This document shows positions 28,201-40,099 of a stretch of DNA of 64,000 bases, piece after piece. The DNA lies in NCBI GenBank assembly GCA_958295665.1, contig OY282560.1, positions 25,007,653 through 25,071,652 of the forward strand, written 5' to 3'. The notes under the pieces were generated by a model that worked only from the letters and a program-made list of their open reading frames with translations, had not been told where the DNA came from and did no database searches. This DNA is from Tipula vernalis (lineage: Eukaryota; Arthropoda; Insecta; Diptera; Tipulidae). Numbering within the stretch: position 1 is the stretch's first letter; each line of letters starts with the position of its first letter. Made by a program: the position numbers and the translations under genes.

Positions 28201-28860
28201 GTTTGAATTCTAAGCCACACATAAAGAATTTGAGTAAAATGTTATTACTCAAACACATTTTCAAAAATAATTTTAGCAAAATATTTAATGCCCTTTATGT
28301 GACTGAGCTTAAATTCTAGATACGATTTCAACAAATTTTTTAGTTCAACTTACATTAGAAATAGATTTTAACTGACTGCCTTTAATAAAAGTTTTAGTGA
28401 ATTTTAAAAATTTACGGGATAAAACGAGATTTGAACAAAGTTTAGGCAAAAAATTCAATTTCAATCCAATCGAGAGTTTGAGCAAAAAATTTGGATGGAA
28501 TTAAGTAAAAATTCCAACCCAGATTTGTCTAAATGTGCTTGATTAGAAATTTGGATTAAAACTTCAGTTATAGTTGCAAGTGCATTTAATAAATGTATTG
28601 AGAATTTATTTGAGTGTTATTAGAAATGCTGAGTTAAAGTCGAATTTAAAACTCTAGTTTGAATCAAAAGGTTTGTTAAATTTGTAGCAGAATATCGCAA
28701 TATTTGAATTTTAAGCCATAATTTAAAAAAATGTTGACTAGTTTGTGTTTCGAATTGGACTGGCAAGAGAAAATTTAAAGATTAGGTTTGAATTAAAAAA
28801 TCGATTCGAGCTAAATTTAATGTTTAGTGAAGTAAAAGTCTGAGTTAATAAAGACAATAT
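25260..28860. repeat. Long AT-rich simple-sequence region dominated by AATTTGAATT-like words
   Basis: No gene supported. From about 26800 to 28850 the sequence is built from degenerate words such as GAATTTAAAT, AAATTTGAAT, GAATTAAAATTT and GAATTTTAAG, repeated without a fixed period. Frames here (for example 27089-27334 and 27640-27921) are Asn/Lys/Ile/Phe-rich by-products. The segment 25800-26100 is similar, with AATTAATTT words. Confidence 0.5.
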
Positions 28861-28867
28861 TTCTAAA

Positions 28868-31817
28868 GTGCATAAATTTCAAATTTTGAATGGTTTGCTA
28901 AGGGGTCCACCGTTGAATATCATTAGGAATTTTCTGGTAACTGACACCAACTACACCGAAGCTTGGGAGAAACTTGCAAAACGGTACAACAAGCCCAGAA
29001 CAATTTTAAATTCTCTTATTGACCGATTCATTGAACAGCCATCCGCCATGAATTGTTCACCACAATCACTGCGTCAGATGTAAGAGTGTCTTCTGCAAAT
29101 GTAAGAATGTCAGGTATTTCCGAGTCGAAAGCAGGATTGGCAAGAGGTTTGGTAACATTATCGCTAGAGTTATGGTTCGACCATCACGATCACGAATGCT
29201 TCGAAATTGGGGCAGTCCTCCTCATGGAACTAACGTCTTCAATCCCACCGTCGAAAATAGATGTTAGTTGTGTAGAAGAACTTAGTGAACAAAAACTTCA
29301 GTTAGCCGATCCAGTGTATCACATCCCTAGCAAGATTGATATTTTTCTCGGAGCGGACATATTCTTCGAAGTTTTAGAGCCAAATAAACTGAAATTTAGA
29401 AATCAGCTGGATGGGTTATATCTGGAGCGTTAAGCGACGAAAATGTTGAGTCAAAAGCCTTCTCAGTACAAATACAACCAGATTAATTATCCAAATCGCA
29501 TGAAAAAATTCTGGAAGTTGGAAAAAGTTCCAACGGTTTCCGATAGATCTGAATCTGAAATGCTTTGTGAAAACCATTTCTTGGACAGCCACGAACGAAG
29601 CTCGGATGGATGGTACGTTGTCAGACTACCATTCAATAGCGAGTCCGGAGAATTGGGGCACTCGAAATCGGCAGCAGTCACCCGGTTATTGTCTATGGAG
29701 CGTAAATTAAAAAAAAAGTCTAGACCGCCAAGAGCAGAGGAGATAAAACCCAGTGAAGTCGGACGTGACCAGATGCAGTGTTTTAATCTACCGCATCATG
29801 CTGTGGTAAAGAGTGACAGTACTACAACGAAATTGCGAGTGGTATTCGATGGTTCGTGCAAATCGTCAACCGAAATCTCATTAAATGATAAGTTGTTAGT
29901 TGGTCCTACAATTCAAAAGGATTTGGTTTCCATTTTGATGATGTTTTGTTAAGAAAGGCAGCTTCTGAACCAATAAAATCGTTCCGATTAACGACAGTCA
30001 CGTATGGAACATCTCGCGCTCCCTTTCTGGCAGTCCAAACACTGCATCAAATAGCCGAGGATTATAAACCACTTTCCCTGTAGGTTCCATTATAGCGAAA
30101 CGTGATTTAGACGAAGCAATATTGGCCATGCAAGAAGTTTCAAATGTGGATTTAAATTGCGCAAGTGGAAGTCGAACTTAACACAGCTGATGAGCAGCAT
30201 TCCAGCAGAATTGAAAGATGACGAAAACATAGATATCGATGATGACTCCACAACCGTAAAAACGTTAGGACTACAGTTCGATCCAAAAGAAGATACATTT
30301 TCTTACAAAATAATGATCGACCACCAAATAGTGTCTTCTAAGCGACAAATGTTGTCTCAAATAGCAAGAATCTTTGATCCGTTGGGCTGGGTTTTACCCG
30401 CTATAATAATATTTAAAATTAGATTACAGAAACTATGGCTCAGAAAATTAGACTGGGATGATCCACTTCCGAAAGATATAGAACAGCAATGGAAGGCGAA
30501 CATCTTTATTATAGAATTGAGGAAAGTGGAGGTTCCCCGATTTTTGAAAACTAGTAATTCTACAACAAATGTAAAAATTCACGGATTTATATCGCGGTAT
30601 ATCTCCGTACAAGCGACGAAAATGTGCCAAAAAGGACAACCATTGTTATTTCAAAAACCAAGGTTGCACGGCTGAAACAGGTGTCATTACCACGTTTGGA
30701 ATTATGTGGAGCTGCATTGCTCAGTAGATTACTCCAATACACTAAAAAGGCGTTAGACATGAATAATCCAGAATGTTACGCATGTACCGACTCTGAAATC
30801 ATGTTATCATCGCTATCCGATGTTCCGAGGCGGTGGAATGCTTTATCGGGAATAGGACGTCGGAGATATTGGAAAATCTACCAGGAGATAGGTGGAATCA
30901 TGTTTCTTCGAAATAAAATCCAGCTGACATCGCTTCAAGAGGTGTGACTCCTAAGCAGCTACTGGATTGCCCTCTATGGTTGACGAGACCTTCTTGGTTA
31001 CTCAATCCTACGAATAAATGGCCAACCCAAAAGAAATCACAACACACCACGTTAGAAGGAAGAGCTATTGCATTAAGAACTAACATCGAATCGCCATATA
31101 ACCATACGTTAGAAGAATTATTTAAGAGAGTGGCATCGTATTTAAAAATTAAGCATATCTTGGCACGGATTTTAAAGTTCAATGTAATAAATCGACACCT
31201 GGATACTGTAGAACTCCTCAAGAAAGATGAAAAATTGTGTGTGAAGTGGGCTCAGTCAGAAGAATTTGAAAACGAAATTAATTCAATAAAGCAAACCAAA
31301 AAAATTGGCACTAAAAGTAGAATTGTTGTATACATTCGTCGATCGAATCTGTAAGCACCATACGACGTAAAACATCCAATGCTACCCCCGAAAAAACATG
31401 TAGTCACTGAATACATATTTGGTATTTACACCCAGGGCCAACACTACAAACGAGCATACTACGCCTGAAATATTGGATACTAAATTGTCGAAACGCAGTG
31501 TCGTAGACAAAGGGCAGCTACCGTGCATCAATTAATGGGCAAGTTGTCCGATTCTACATACCGGTGTGGACTATGCTGGTCTACTTTCCTTCAAGTCCAG
31601 GGTCGGAAGAGGTCCGATCCCAATTATGAAAGGATACATTTGCTTATTTTTTTGCATTGCCACGAAGGCCATCCATATCGAACTGTGTCACGATATGACA
31701 GCCGAAGCATTTATAGCAGCTCTGCGGCGATTCATTTCACGACGAGGTGTTCCTGTAGAAATTATTAAAACCATTTCCGGGCTACTTTTCCAGCACTCTG
31801 TAGTCCAGGAGTGCTAG
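28868..31817 (+). mobile_element. BEL-2: second BEL/Pao retrotransposon relic, 3' truncated in the integrase
   Basis: Plus-strand internal region running gag, protease, RT, RNase H, integrase, cut off near 31795 in the middle of the integrase core. No LTRs were found. It is a different family from BEL-1 judging by divergent sequence at shared motifs. The cut point is followed by a short inverted word pair (AGCACTC ... GAGTGCT, 31792-31815). Confidence 0.85.
28868..31817 (+). pseudogene. BEL-2 gag-pol remnants
   Basis: Pieces in order: gag (NYTEAWEKLAKRYNKPRTIL, about 28950-29010, the gag signature of BEL elements); protease (KIDIFLGADIFFEVLEPNKL near 29330); RT start (LPHHAVVKSDSTTTKLRVVF, EISLNDKLLVGPTIQ); then two internal deletions that remove RT motif A and the YVDD motif (near 29945 and 30080), leaving only TTVTYGTSRAPFLAVQ between them; the RT thumb/connection (KTLGLQFDPKEDTFSY, IARIFDPLGWVLPAII, WDDPLPKDIE); RNase H (LPRLELCGAALLSRLL, CYACTDSEIML); a zinc-region linker; and integrase (DYAGLLSFKSRVGRG, KGYICLFFCIATKAIHIEL). 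Loss of both catalytic RT motifs means it cannot be active. Confidence 0.85.
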
Positions 31818-32413
31818 TTTATCCAACTTTGTAGCCAAAAATTTGATAATTTCTTTACATCTTTTGCCAATTTAGTTACATGTTTTAGGAACATATTTTT
31901 GATTTTTTACATAGAACCTAAAAATCCTAAGCTCAAGTAGATTAAGAATTCACTATGTCTCGATTTATCTAAACTCATCCTTGTGAAAATTATTTAAAAG
32001 AGGCCCGTCGCCTGCGAAACTACCATGAAAACCTTCTGATAAATAATAGATTGCACCAAAATCTAATTTTTTAAATTAACTTAAATACTTTTTTCCCGTG
32101 TACCCTTCAAAATGCGGTAAACAAATTAAATATCAACTATATCCACCGACTCCGCGAATCAGTGTGCACACAATTAATTTAAGGTAACCATATAAACTCA
32201 GTCCTCAGTTATTCGACGTTAAAATACTACTAAAACCTGCTCAACAACAATATATTAAATTTGACTCTAACTACCGACAATGCTATTCAAATGACAACAA
32301 GTATAAATAGCCTGCATATATGTGTCTGCTATTAATTATAAATCGTAATTTCCAGGGCCAAAACTTAGAATATTTAGCTATCCAATTTTTTATGAATCAT
32401 TAATTTTTAGATA
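31818..32413. other. Intergenic AT-rich DNA, no gene recognised
   Basis: No coding motif. A pyrimidine-rich TTAATTTTTAG near 32400-32410 could serve as a splice acceptor for the hypothetical exon that follows. Confidence 0.4.
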
Positions 32414-33039
32414 TTGGATAAGATATTTTTATTTAATACTCTGCATCCAGGGACCCATCAGTGTACGATAAGGAAAAACAGCATATATAAGAATTGTCAA
32501 TTCGTTAAATTTGTAGAAACTATATTGAAAGCAATGCCACAATATATTATGCAAACAAATGTTGGAAAATGTTTGTGTGCCAACAACTCTAGAAAACCGC
32601 ATACACAAAAGATTTCACCCAGACGAGAAACTAAATTACCAGAAAAATCTATAACCACACAGCATTTGTTATCTTTATATCCCCAAAAAATACAACAAAA
32701 ACATTTTAGATTATTTTTTTATGTTCGTTGGCTACGAATCGACGATAGGATATACACGGACGTGCTGGTTTTGAAAATTTCCAAACTACTGATAAGTATA
32801 AAATTACAGGGAAACACTGAATTCAATAGAACAACATTTTTATGAGTTTGGATTTATTTTATTCAGAGTATACAGATTTTGTTCCCGCATACACTTCCTT
32901 AAATCAATGCAAGCGATATATAGATATTGAATTATTATTGTTAGTTTTATGTATAAAAGTGTTGTCTATACTTGTGGTATTAAAAACTAGAGATGTATAT
33001 GAATGTTCTATAACTAATGGAAAACTATTTTCCGGTTAG
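32414..33039 (+). other. Hypothetical coding frames (143 and 65 codons), function unknown
   Basis: A 143-codon frame (32414-32845) opens without an ATG, directly after an AG that could be a splice acceptor. It contains FFYVRWLRIDDRIYTDVLVL and a run of basic residues. A second frame starts at an ATG overlapping the stop (ATGA at 32842-32845) and has one hydrophobic segment (ELLLLVLCIKVLSILVVLK). No family was recognised and no repeat similarity noticed. It could be an exon of a small host gene or chance open sequence. Confidence 0.25.
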
Positions 33040-33499
33040 CATCTGTTGACAATTAAAGTTAGGTTTTATTGTTTGTTATGTCGTTAAAAATTTTTTTTTT
33101 TTTTTCGATTTCAAAATAATAACTTTGTTTTTGTAACCACAAGCAAATATTGCTCGCTCGTACACATATAGGTGCCTTATCTAAATGTCGCCTCTTATAT
33201 TGGAAAAATTTGTTTTCCATAAATTAAAAATATTTTTTGTTGAAAAGTTTAATACACGACCAAATTTGTATTTGTCATATCAGATTTATGTTATTTATGG
33301 TACTAGTGAGCAAAACAAGATCACAAAGGATAGAAAGGAAGGAGAATTAATTGGGTAACCGACATCCTTCTCAAGTTTTTGATGTGGGACGGAAAATCAC
33401 ATTTCCTGACAAGGTAATGATGCCATGGTAGCATTTCTTTTAGCTTAGTTGCAATTGTATGGACCGGCCAAATCTGGAAAGCAATCAATTGACTGATCA

Positions 33500-33843
33500 A
33501 CACTCATTCCATACGAAGTCAAATGCCTTCCTAATATCCAAAAAAATTGGCCAACATGGTTTCGCTTATTTGGTATGGCCCTTCGAGATACGTTTAGCAT
33601 GCTCAGCTATCGGCTGAGGTCGCTCATTATTCTCATTGGCCAAGTATTTTAGGGTGTACAGCTTTTCCCAAGTTTTGGTATAGGTGTCAGTTTAGCAATC
33701 TCTAAGCCATCTGGAAAATAGCCAAAAGTATTCACGGGTTTTATTACCGTCACTAGCTGAATAACCGCTGACAGAAGCAAATACTTAATAGCTGGATTAA
33801 AGGCCCTGTCTTCATCTGGGAACTTTCTATTTTGGAGCCTCAA
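33500..33843 (-). pseudogene. Non-LTR reverse transcriptase scrap
   Basis: Minus-strand frame with FGYFPDGLEIAKLTPIPK, the palm entry of Jockey-type RTs (fP..lK.A.v.PI.K). After a deletion and frame change, IFLDIRKAFDFVWNE (RT motif A) lies near 33570-33530. Nothing else of the element is recognisable on either side. Old and non-functional. Confidence 0.65.
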
Positions 33844-36240
33844 TATCAGTCATTTCACCTCATTAGCATGGGTGGCTGAATATTATGGAGCATGCTGCAG
33901 TCATTGCTGCAAAACAAAATCTGTAATCAATCGTGAGGACGTGCTCATAACATGAATTCATTCACATAACACAGTCTCATAGTAATCGGCTCTCCTCTAA
34001 AACTAGATTTAGTCGCATAGATGGTTTGACTGTTCTAACATATATTTAAAAAGGTTTGAAAGATCCAGTTATATATCCGGATCTCTTCACTTATGTACCT
34101 GGTGGTTCCATTTTAGTACTTAAAAAAGGAGGCGTTCAATTCTAGGTGATACTGAAATATTCAGTAACCTGAAAAACAACTGCCGATTGGTCAAAATTAA
34201 ACTCATTCAAAATGAGATGACATCAATTTTTAAGTACCTCACAATAACCAGAATACTCACGGAACTGCCATGGGTGCTCATGGAAGGAAAACCTACCAGA
34301 ACATTCCATAGCGAGGGCGACCAGAAAAGGTTTTGGGAGATCCGAATTAAATATACGAACATAACCGTATTTCGATTTCTTAATATTGTTACTACAGATC
34401 CTATAACCCTAGACATAAAACGAATGTTTATTACGTTAATTGAGTTTAGTTTAGGAATACAATAGACGGCTTATGTTTGATTTAAAATAAAGTCAGTACT
34501 TGCCGATGCGACGGGCCAAACTGACAAGGCTGTTATAATGTAACGTGTGGCTGTTTCTGGAACAACTAGTGTTGTATCAGATACTGACAGATAAAATGAA
34601 ACCACATCAGAAGTCGGAAAAAATTTATGATTTTTCAAGATATTTATATTATTATAATACAATATTACATAGAACTATGATCTTTTCTGAACACCACGAG
34701 TAACTCACAGCATGACACCCTCCACAATTAAAGAAAGTAGTAGTAAAGCTGGGCGGCTTTATGTTACTGTTTTTCAATCCCATCTTTTATATTTTCTGAC
34801 GATGCTTCCTCGTATAACCCCTGAACTACGAGGACTTTTATAGAATCGATAATCTTCAATTTTTAATTTCTCTATAACCAATTTACGATGGTTCACACTT
34901 TTTGTATAAATTGACAAATGGTTTTCAACCAAGTTGTTTAAGTAATTCTCTTTTTCATCTCGTTGATTTTGGTAACATCAATTCGAAAATGAATCGCTAT
35001 TCAGATTTTGCTTTACGGTTTCATTAATACTCTCATCCATATTTGGATTTAATTTAATATTTTGGTCTGTTCAATTACTTCACGTAGCGGACTGAGAGCC
35101 TTTTTTACTGATTTATTGACCAATTTCGTTATTATTTGGATCATTCTATCCTCAAGGAATAGTTCACTCCTTCCCATAAAGGCATAGAATTATTACCCCT
35201 TACTTGCTAAACTTTAGCCTACCTAAGAACACTGTCCAATAGTTGCATTAATTCACTTTTTACTTTATTTAAGTTTACCAGTACTTTAGACAAAAAATTC
35301 CAAACTTAAAATCATGCTTAGGTATGCACGGTGTTTACCGGGAAAATATTAATATTGGTAAAATCAAAGAATTCGGAGAAAGATAGCTTATGCGTTAAAA
35401 AATACTCCTCCGGAACAAATTAATTGTAATTCATTAATTTTACTACTTTTTGGCAAAAAATTTTTTATTTTCATCTAAAAATCTTTATAAAATCCCATTG
35501 CGGTGGACAGTTCCTCCATCTTAAGTTTCATCCTAATTGGTCAAATTCGAGAACACCAAAATCTTCTAAAAAATTTCTAGAACTTCGTTAACCATGATTC
35601 CGTGATCAATGATTGCTCATAAAGAAGCGTTCACTCTTACATCAGGGTTACAGGAAATTACAAGGTTCGTATAAATAAATAAAATGGTATTATGAGCTCA
35701 GCGAGGGCCGTCCTTCTGTCCCCGTCCTATGTTTTATTTTCCCTCAATTTCGAACAAATGCACAAATATAAGTATGAGTAACACCCACTTTTTGGTTCAT
35801 TCGTAAAAAGTTAATAAATTTAGTTAAACTTTCTATGCAAGTCTTGTAGGCCACGAAAATAGGAATCGCCTACAAGTCCAGATTAATGTCGAATTATTTC
35901 TGACTCTGGTTTTTGATTGGAATATCGTCGATAAGTTCGAAATTCATAAAACTTGTGAATAATCATGAAAATCTCGACATTCTAACCGGTCGAGCCGGTG
36001 AAACTAACTTGAATGCATTTCCAAATCATTTCATGAAAAATTTCTTCTGGGTCGCATTAAAGCAATCATTAATTCCTCAGCTTTAATAACAAACATAATT
36101 AGTAGATCTAATCAAATTTAATCAAATGTTCCGGACATTTTTTTAAATATTTTATTTTAATTAAAAGTGAAACATAAACATGTTTGAATATATTGTTTTA
36201 CAGCTGAGGATGCCCACTTATAGAAACTATAAACTAAATT
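33844..36240. other. Intergenic AT-rich DNA, no gene recognised
   Basis: Open frames at 34187-34465 (plus) and 34207-34416 and 34471-34662 (minus) overlap on opposite strands. The minus frame has FPTSDVVSFYLSVSDTTLV, but no known domain. A small perfect stem (CTTGTAGGC/GCCTACAAG) occurs near 35842-35876. Confidence 0.4.
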
Positions 36241-36249
36241 TTTTAATAA

Positions 36250-36420
36250 TTTATGTCGATGAGTCACCTATTACAATTAAAGAGTTGATCGACAATCGAC
36301 GCAACTCTGTGTTGCTTTTCGTTTTTCATATTGTTAATATCAAATAATAAAAAAAACCAAAGGGCAACACAGAGTCATGACGATTGTTCATCGAGTCATC
36401 AATCACAATACGAGTGATTG
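36250..36420. repeat. Imperfect hairpin repeat, possible MITE relic
   Basis: Left arm GTTGATCGACAATCGACG then CAACTCTGTGTTGC; right arm GCAACACAGAGT, then ACGATTGTTCATCGAGTC. The arms pair with several mismatches around an AT-rich loop of about 55 bp. No target duplication was found. Confidence 0.5.
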
Positions 36421-37279
36421 TTTTATTTTCATATAGTACCAAAGTAACCTAGATTAGACAAAGCCACGGGTGTGAAATATCTGCTCTATTAAACTAATTT
36501 TTGTTGTTGTAGATAATTTTTTTAAAACCACTCATATTTGGAAAATTCTGCTAAACGAGCTCTTGTTGTTGAAAGAATATACTACACTAGAACATTTAAA
36601 ATATAAATATGGTGTTATAATTAGAACTCCAAAAAGAACTGCAACAATTATAAGAGGATTTTACGTAATAAATAATAAAATAGTTTTAAGCGATGTTATT
36701 TTCATCTTTACTTTGTAAAAATAACCTAAATGATTTGTCATTGCTCTCATCGAATTTTTAGTCAGCTGAAGTCCTCATAGTGAGCTATATGCAATTTTTT
36801 CAATATCTCAATTTCGCTGAAAACAGATGGCCATATGCAATTTTGAGTGTAAACTTGATATTCATCGCTGTGTAAAATGGTTAATGGTCAACGTTTATAA
36901 TTCTGATTGGGTTCCCTCAGTAAACTATGTCACAAGAAAAAAAATGGACTAGATTTTTATCGTCAAGAGAAAAATGTGTAAGTGGAGACCAGCCATGAAA
37001 CCTGGTCAAGTCTCTAATAGTAACATTCTCTTCCCATCCTTTGGTCTTGTTGTATGTAAGAAGCAATGTCAGATTTTTTTTTGTTTATTTATTTTATTTA
37101 TTTATTTCTCATAACCTTACAAATAGAAATTTACGAAATAAATAAAAAATAATAATACAAAAATTAAGGATAAGAAGATAGGTTATTCTATTCCAAAAGG
37201 CAGTGGCTATAACCTTTACAATAAATTCTCAGCTAATATCAAATAAAATATAAACTATCAAAAAAACACAAAATATAAA

Positions 37280-39744
37280 TTTTATTTTATTTTAAAATTA
37301 TAAAGCCAATATCTTTATTTTCAAACAACCAATCCTTAATTAAATTCATAACTTTTCTATTTTTTAACTGTGCGCGTAATAGTTGGGGCAAATACTGTTA
37401 AAGTTAGCCGAAAGTGGCCAGCCGAAAGTGAAAAGTCGATAATGCAGATTGTGTTAGTCCAGCCTAAAGTAAAAAAATGGTAATGCAGATTGCCTAATCC
37501 CAGCCGAAAGTTTCCAGCCGAAAGTTAAAAGTCGATAATGGATTGCGATATAAAGTTCAAACCGAAAATAAAAAATTTAGTAGTTATCAGCCGAAAATAA
37601 ATAGGATACATAGAAATCTATAAATATAAATTTTTGTAAATCAATTTACGTGTAAAACTTTGCTTCGTAGAAAATATCGGAAAATCAGAAAAATATACAA
37701 AATTGGAATAAAATCAGCCTCTAGAGTATATATTTAAAGCTGAATCGTTTTTATGTGATTTGTCAATAACGAATTAATAAATTCTGTTCAAGTTTCCCGT
37801 GGGAAACCTGGGAAACTTCGATTTTCCAAAAATTATTAGAAAATTTGTATAAAATCAGCCTCTAGAGTATTATGTCTGGAGATGGATTCAATTGATGTGA
37901 TTACCCAATAGCTCCAACAGCTCCAAATCGAATTTTCCGAGATTTCCCACGGGAAACTTGAACTGAATTTTTTTCCTGCGATAGCTATTGAGTAATCACG
38001 TCAATTGAATCCATCTCCAGACATAACAATCTAGAGGCTGATTTTATACAAATTTTCTAATAATTTTTGGAAAATCGAATTTTCCGCGATTTCCCACGGG
38101 AAACTTGAACTGAATTTTTTTCCTGCGATAGCTATTGACAAGTCACATCAATCCAATCTATCTCTAGACATAACACTCTACAGGCTAATTTATTTTCGGC
38201 TGGAATGTCAATAACATAATCTGCATTATCGACTTTTCACTTTCGGCTAACTTTAACAAGGTTTGAGGCAAGCGATTAAAAAATGTGGGGGCCGAAACTA
38301 AGAAGTACCTGCGATAGGCTTCACTGATAAATCCAGGAACAGAAAGGAAGTTTCTGTAATTATTACGAATGGCGTAAACTCTACTTAATCTCAGAAGTCT
38401 GTGCCCACTTCTGGAAAAAAATAATTTAATACTTTAGATACATATATGTGTTGCAAAGGTAAAATTTTACAAGCCAATAAATAGCTATAAAAATTGGTCA
38501 AGAACCATAGCGACGACTCTTAAAAAACATAACCCGAACAATGTATTTTTGCTAAATGTATAAAGGTTCCAATGTATTCATATAAACCCCACCCCAACAA
38601 GGTAATCCATAGGAAAGCCTAGATTCAAAACATGCACGATAAAAATTTAATAAAACGTCGGATGGACAAAACTGACGCAGTAAATACATGGCACGTAAAG
38701 AAAAATTTAATTGCTCTGTAACCTTTTGAAAATGAATTTTCCAATTTAAATTAACATCCAGATGCAAACCTAGATGCTTTAAATTATAAACAGGTTCAAT
38801 TAGAATGCAAGGATTGCTACAATTCACTAAATTACAATTCCTCATATGGCAAACAATCTCTGGAACATAACTCGAATATGGATCACCAGCCAATCTAAAA
38901 AACATAATTTTAGTTTTCTCAATTAAAATCATGGAATGATCATCAAACCAAAATCGCAATGTATTCATATCAGAATTAATATGGTTGGATATTTCAGAAG
39001 TACTTGAATCATAATAACTCAATGCCATATTATCAGCAAAAGCAATAATTCTGCCTTTCAAATCCAAATTAAATATAGAATTTATAAAAACTAAAAATAA
39101 CACAGGACTGCCTTGAGCGGCATGCTAAACGAATTATCAATTTTTACTTTAAAAAACCTGTTACGAAGATATGATTTAAACCATAGAAACGGCACACCCC
39201 TAAAACCACACTTGTAAACTTTCCGTAAAAGTAAATTGTGATCTACTATGTCAAAAGCCCTCTTAATATCAATAAAAACAGCACCAACACACTTTTTCCC
39301 ATTTAAATTAATATGATTCAAAAAATCAATTAAAGCTGACTCAGTATTTTTTCCAGACCTCAAACCATATTAACAATTATTTAAAATATTATATTTAGAC
39401 AAGATGGCATCAACCCGAAATGTTAACGCCTTTTCCAGAATTTTCATATTAATGGGCTGTAAAGATATAGGACGATAATTACCCTTAAGCAGTTTATCAC
39501 CCTTTTTAAATAACGGAATTACAACTGCGGTTTTCAAACAATCAGGAACATTGCCATTTAAAAAACTTTGATTGATAAAATGTACCAAAATTGGCGATAT
39601 AATTTCTGTGTTAGGTTTTAGCACATTGGAACTTATACCAAGAATATCTATTCTTTTACTAGATTTTAAACCATTAATTATACCAACAATTTCAGTATCG
39701 TCCACAGGATTAATAAATTTTTTTTTCTGAGATGAAGACTTCAC
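37280..39744 (-). pseudogene. Jockey-B ORF2: RT and C-terminal domain
   Basis: From 39744: GLKSSKRIDILGISSNVLK, AVVIPLFKKGDKLLKGNYRP, ISLQPINMKILEK (RT fingers); KNTESALIDFLNHI; VFIDIKRAFDIVDHNLL (motif A, Asp kept); AQGSPVLF (motif B with Pro changed to Ala, after a frameshift near 39110); IIAFADNMALSYYDS (motif C with the second Asp changed to Asn near 39028); LKHLGLHLDVNLNWKIHF (thumb). The C-terminal part is RNNYRNFLSVPGF...PTFFNRLPQ up to 38263, then, beyond FB-1, QLLRAQLKNRKVMNLIKDWL near 37382-37320. In-frame stop near 39364. The mutated catalytic motif alone would inactivate it. Confidence 0.85.
37392..38262. mobile_element. FB-1: foldback (MULE-like) element, 871 bp, with 9-bp target duplication
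   Basis: Termini ATACTGTTAAAGTTAGCC (left) and, reverse-complemented, ACCTTGTTAAAGTTAGCC (right), continuing as inverted repeats with CCGAAAGTGAAAAGTCGA and TAATGCAGATT. The left arm has an extra 14-bp GCCAGCCGAAAGTG. Flanks are TTGGGGCAA (37383-37391) and TTGAGGCAA (38263-38271), a 9-bp duplication with one mismatch. The interior carries inverted copies of a unit of about 147 bp containing TTTCCCGTGGGAAA and CCTCTAGAGT. No transposase is encoded. Drosophila FB elements also make 9-bp duplications and have arms of sub-repeats; kinship is an inference from structure. Confidence 0.88.
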
Positions 39745-40099
39745 TATGATTATGAAAAGACATATTATTAAACAAACAGTTGGTTGTTCTTAGATGAGAC
39801 ACAATATTAGAAAATTGTGGTAATATGTGAATTTGTCAGAAACAATTTTATCATCGACTTTTTGGCATAGTTTAAAAAATATTTCTGAAGCCCTTTATTT
39901 GCGGGATGCTTCTTACACTTTTTACTAATTTTCTTTTTATTAGCCATTAAATTTATCAAATGGAACGAGATCCAGGGTTTCAATTTATGTTAAGATTTAT
40001 GTTGAATGAAATTAGAAAAACATGAATCAGATATGGAGTTAACCAAAGTAAGTAATCGTGACAAAATGACAACTTTCATCGAATCAACTAGAAAAATCA

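Noticed and set aside
34187..34662. Overlapping frames as a host gene
   Set aside because: Opposite-strand frames overlap, none has a known motif, and no splice chain of consistent phase could be built.
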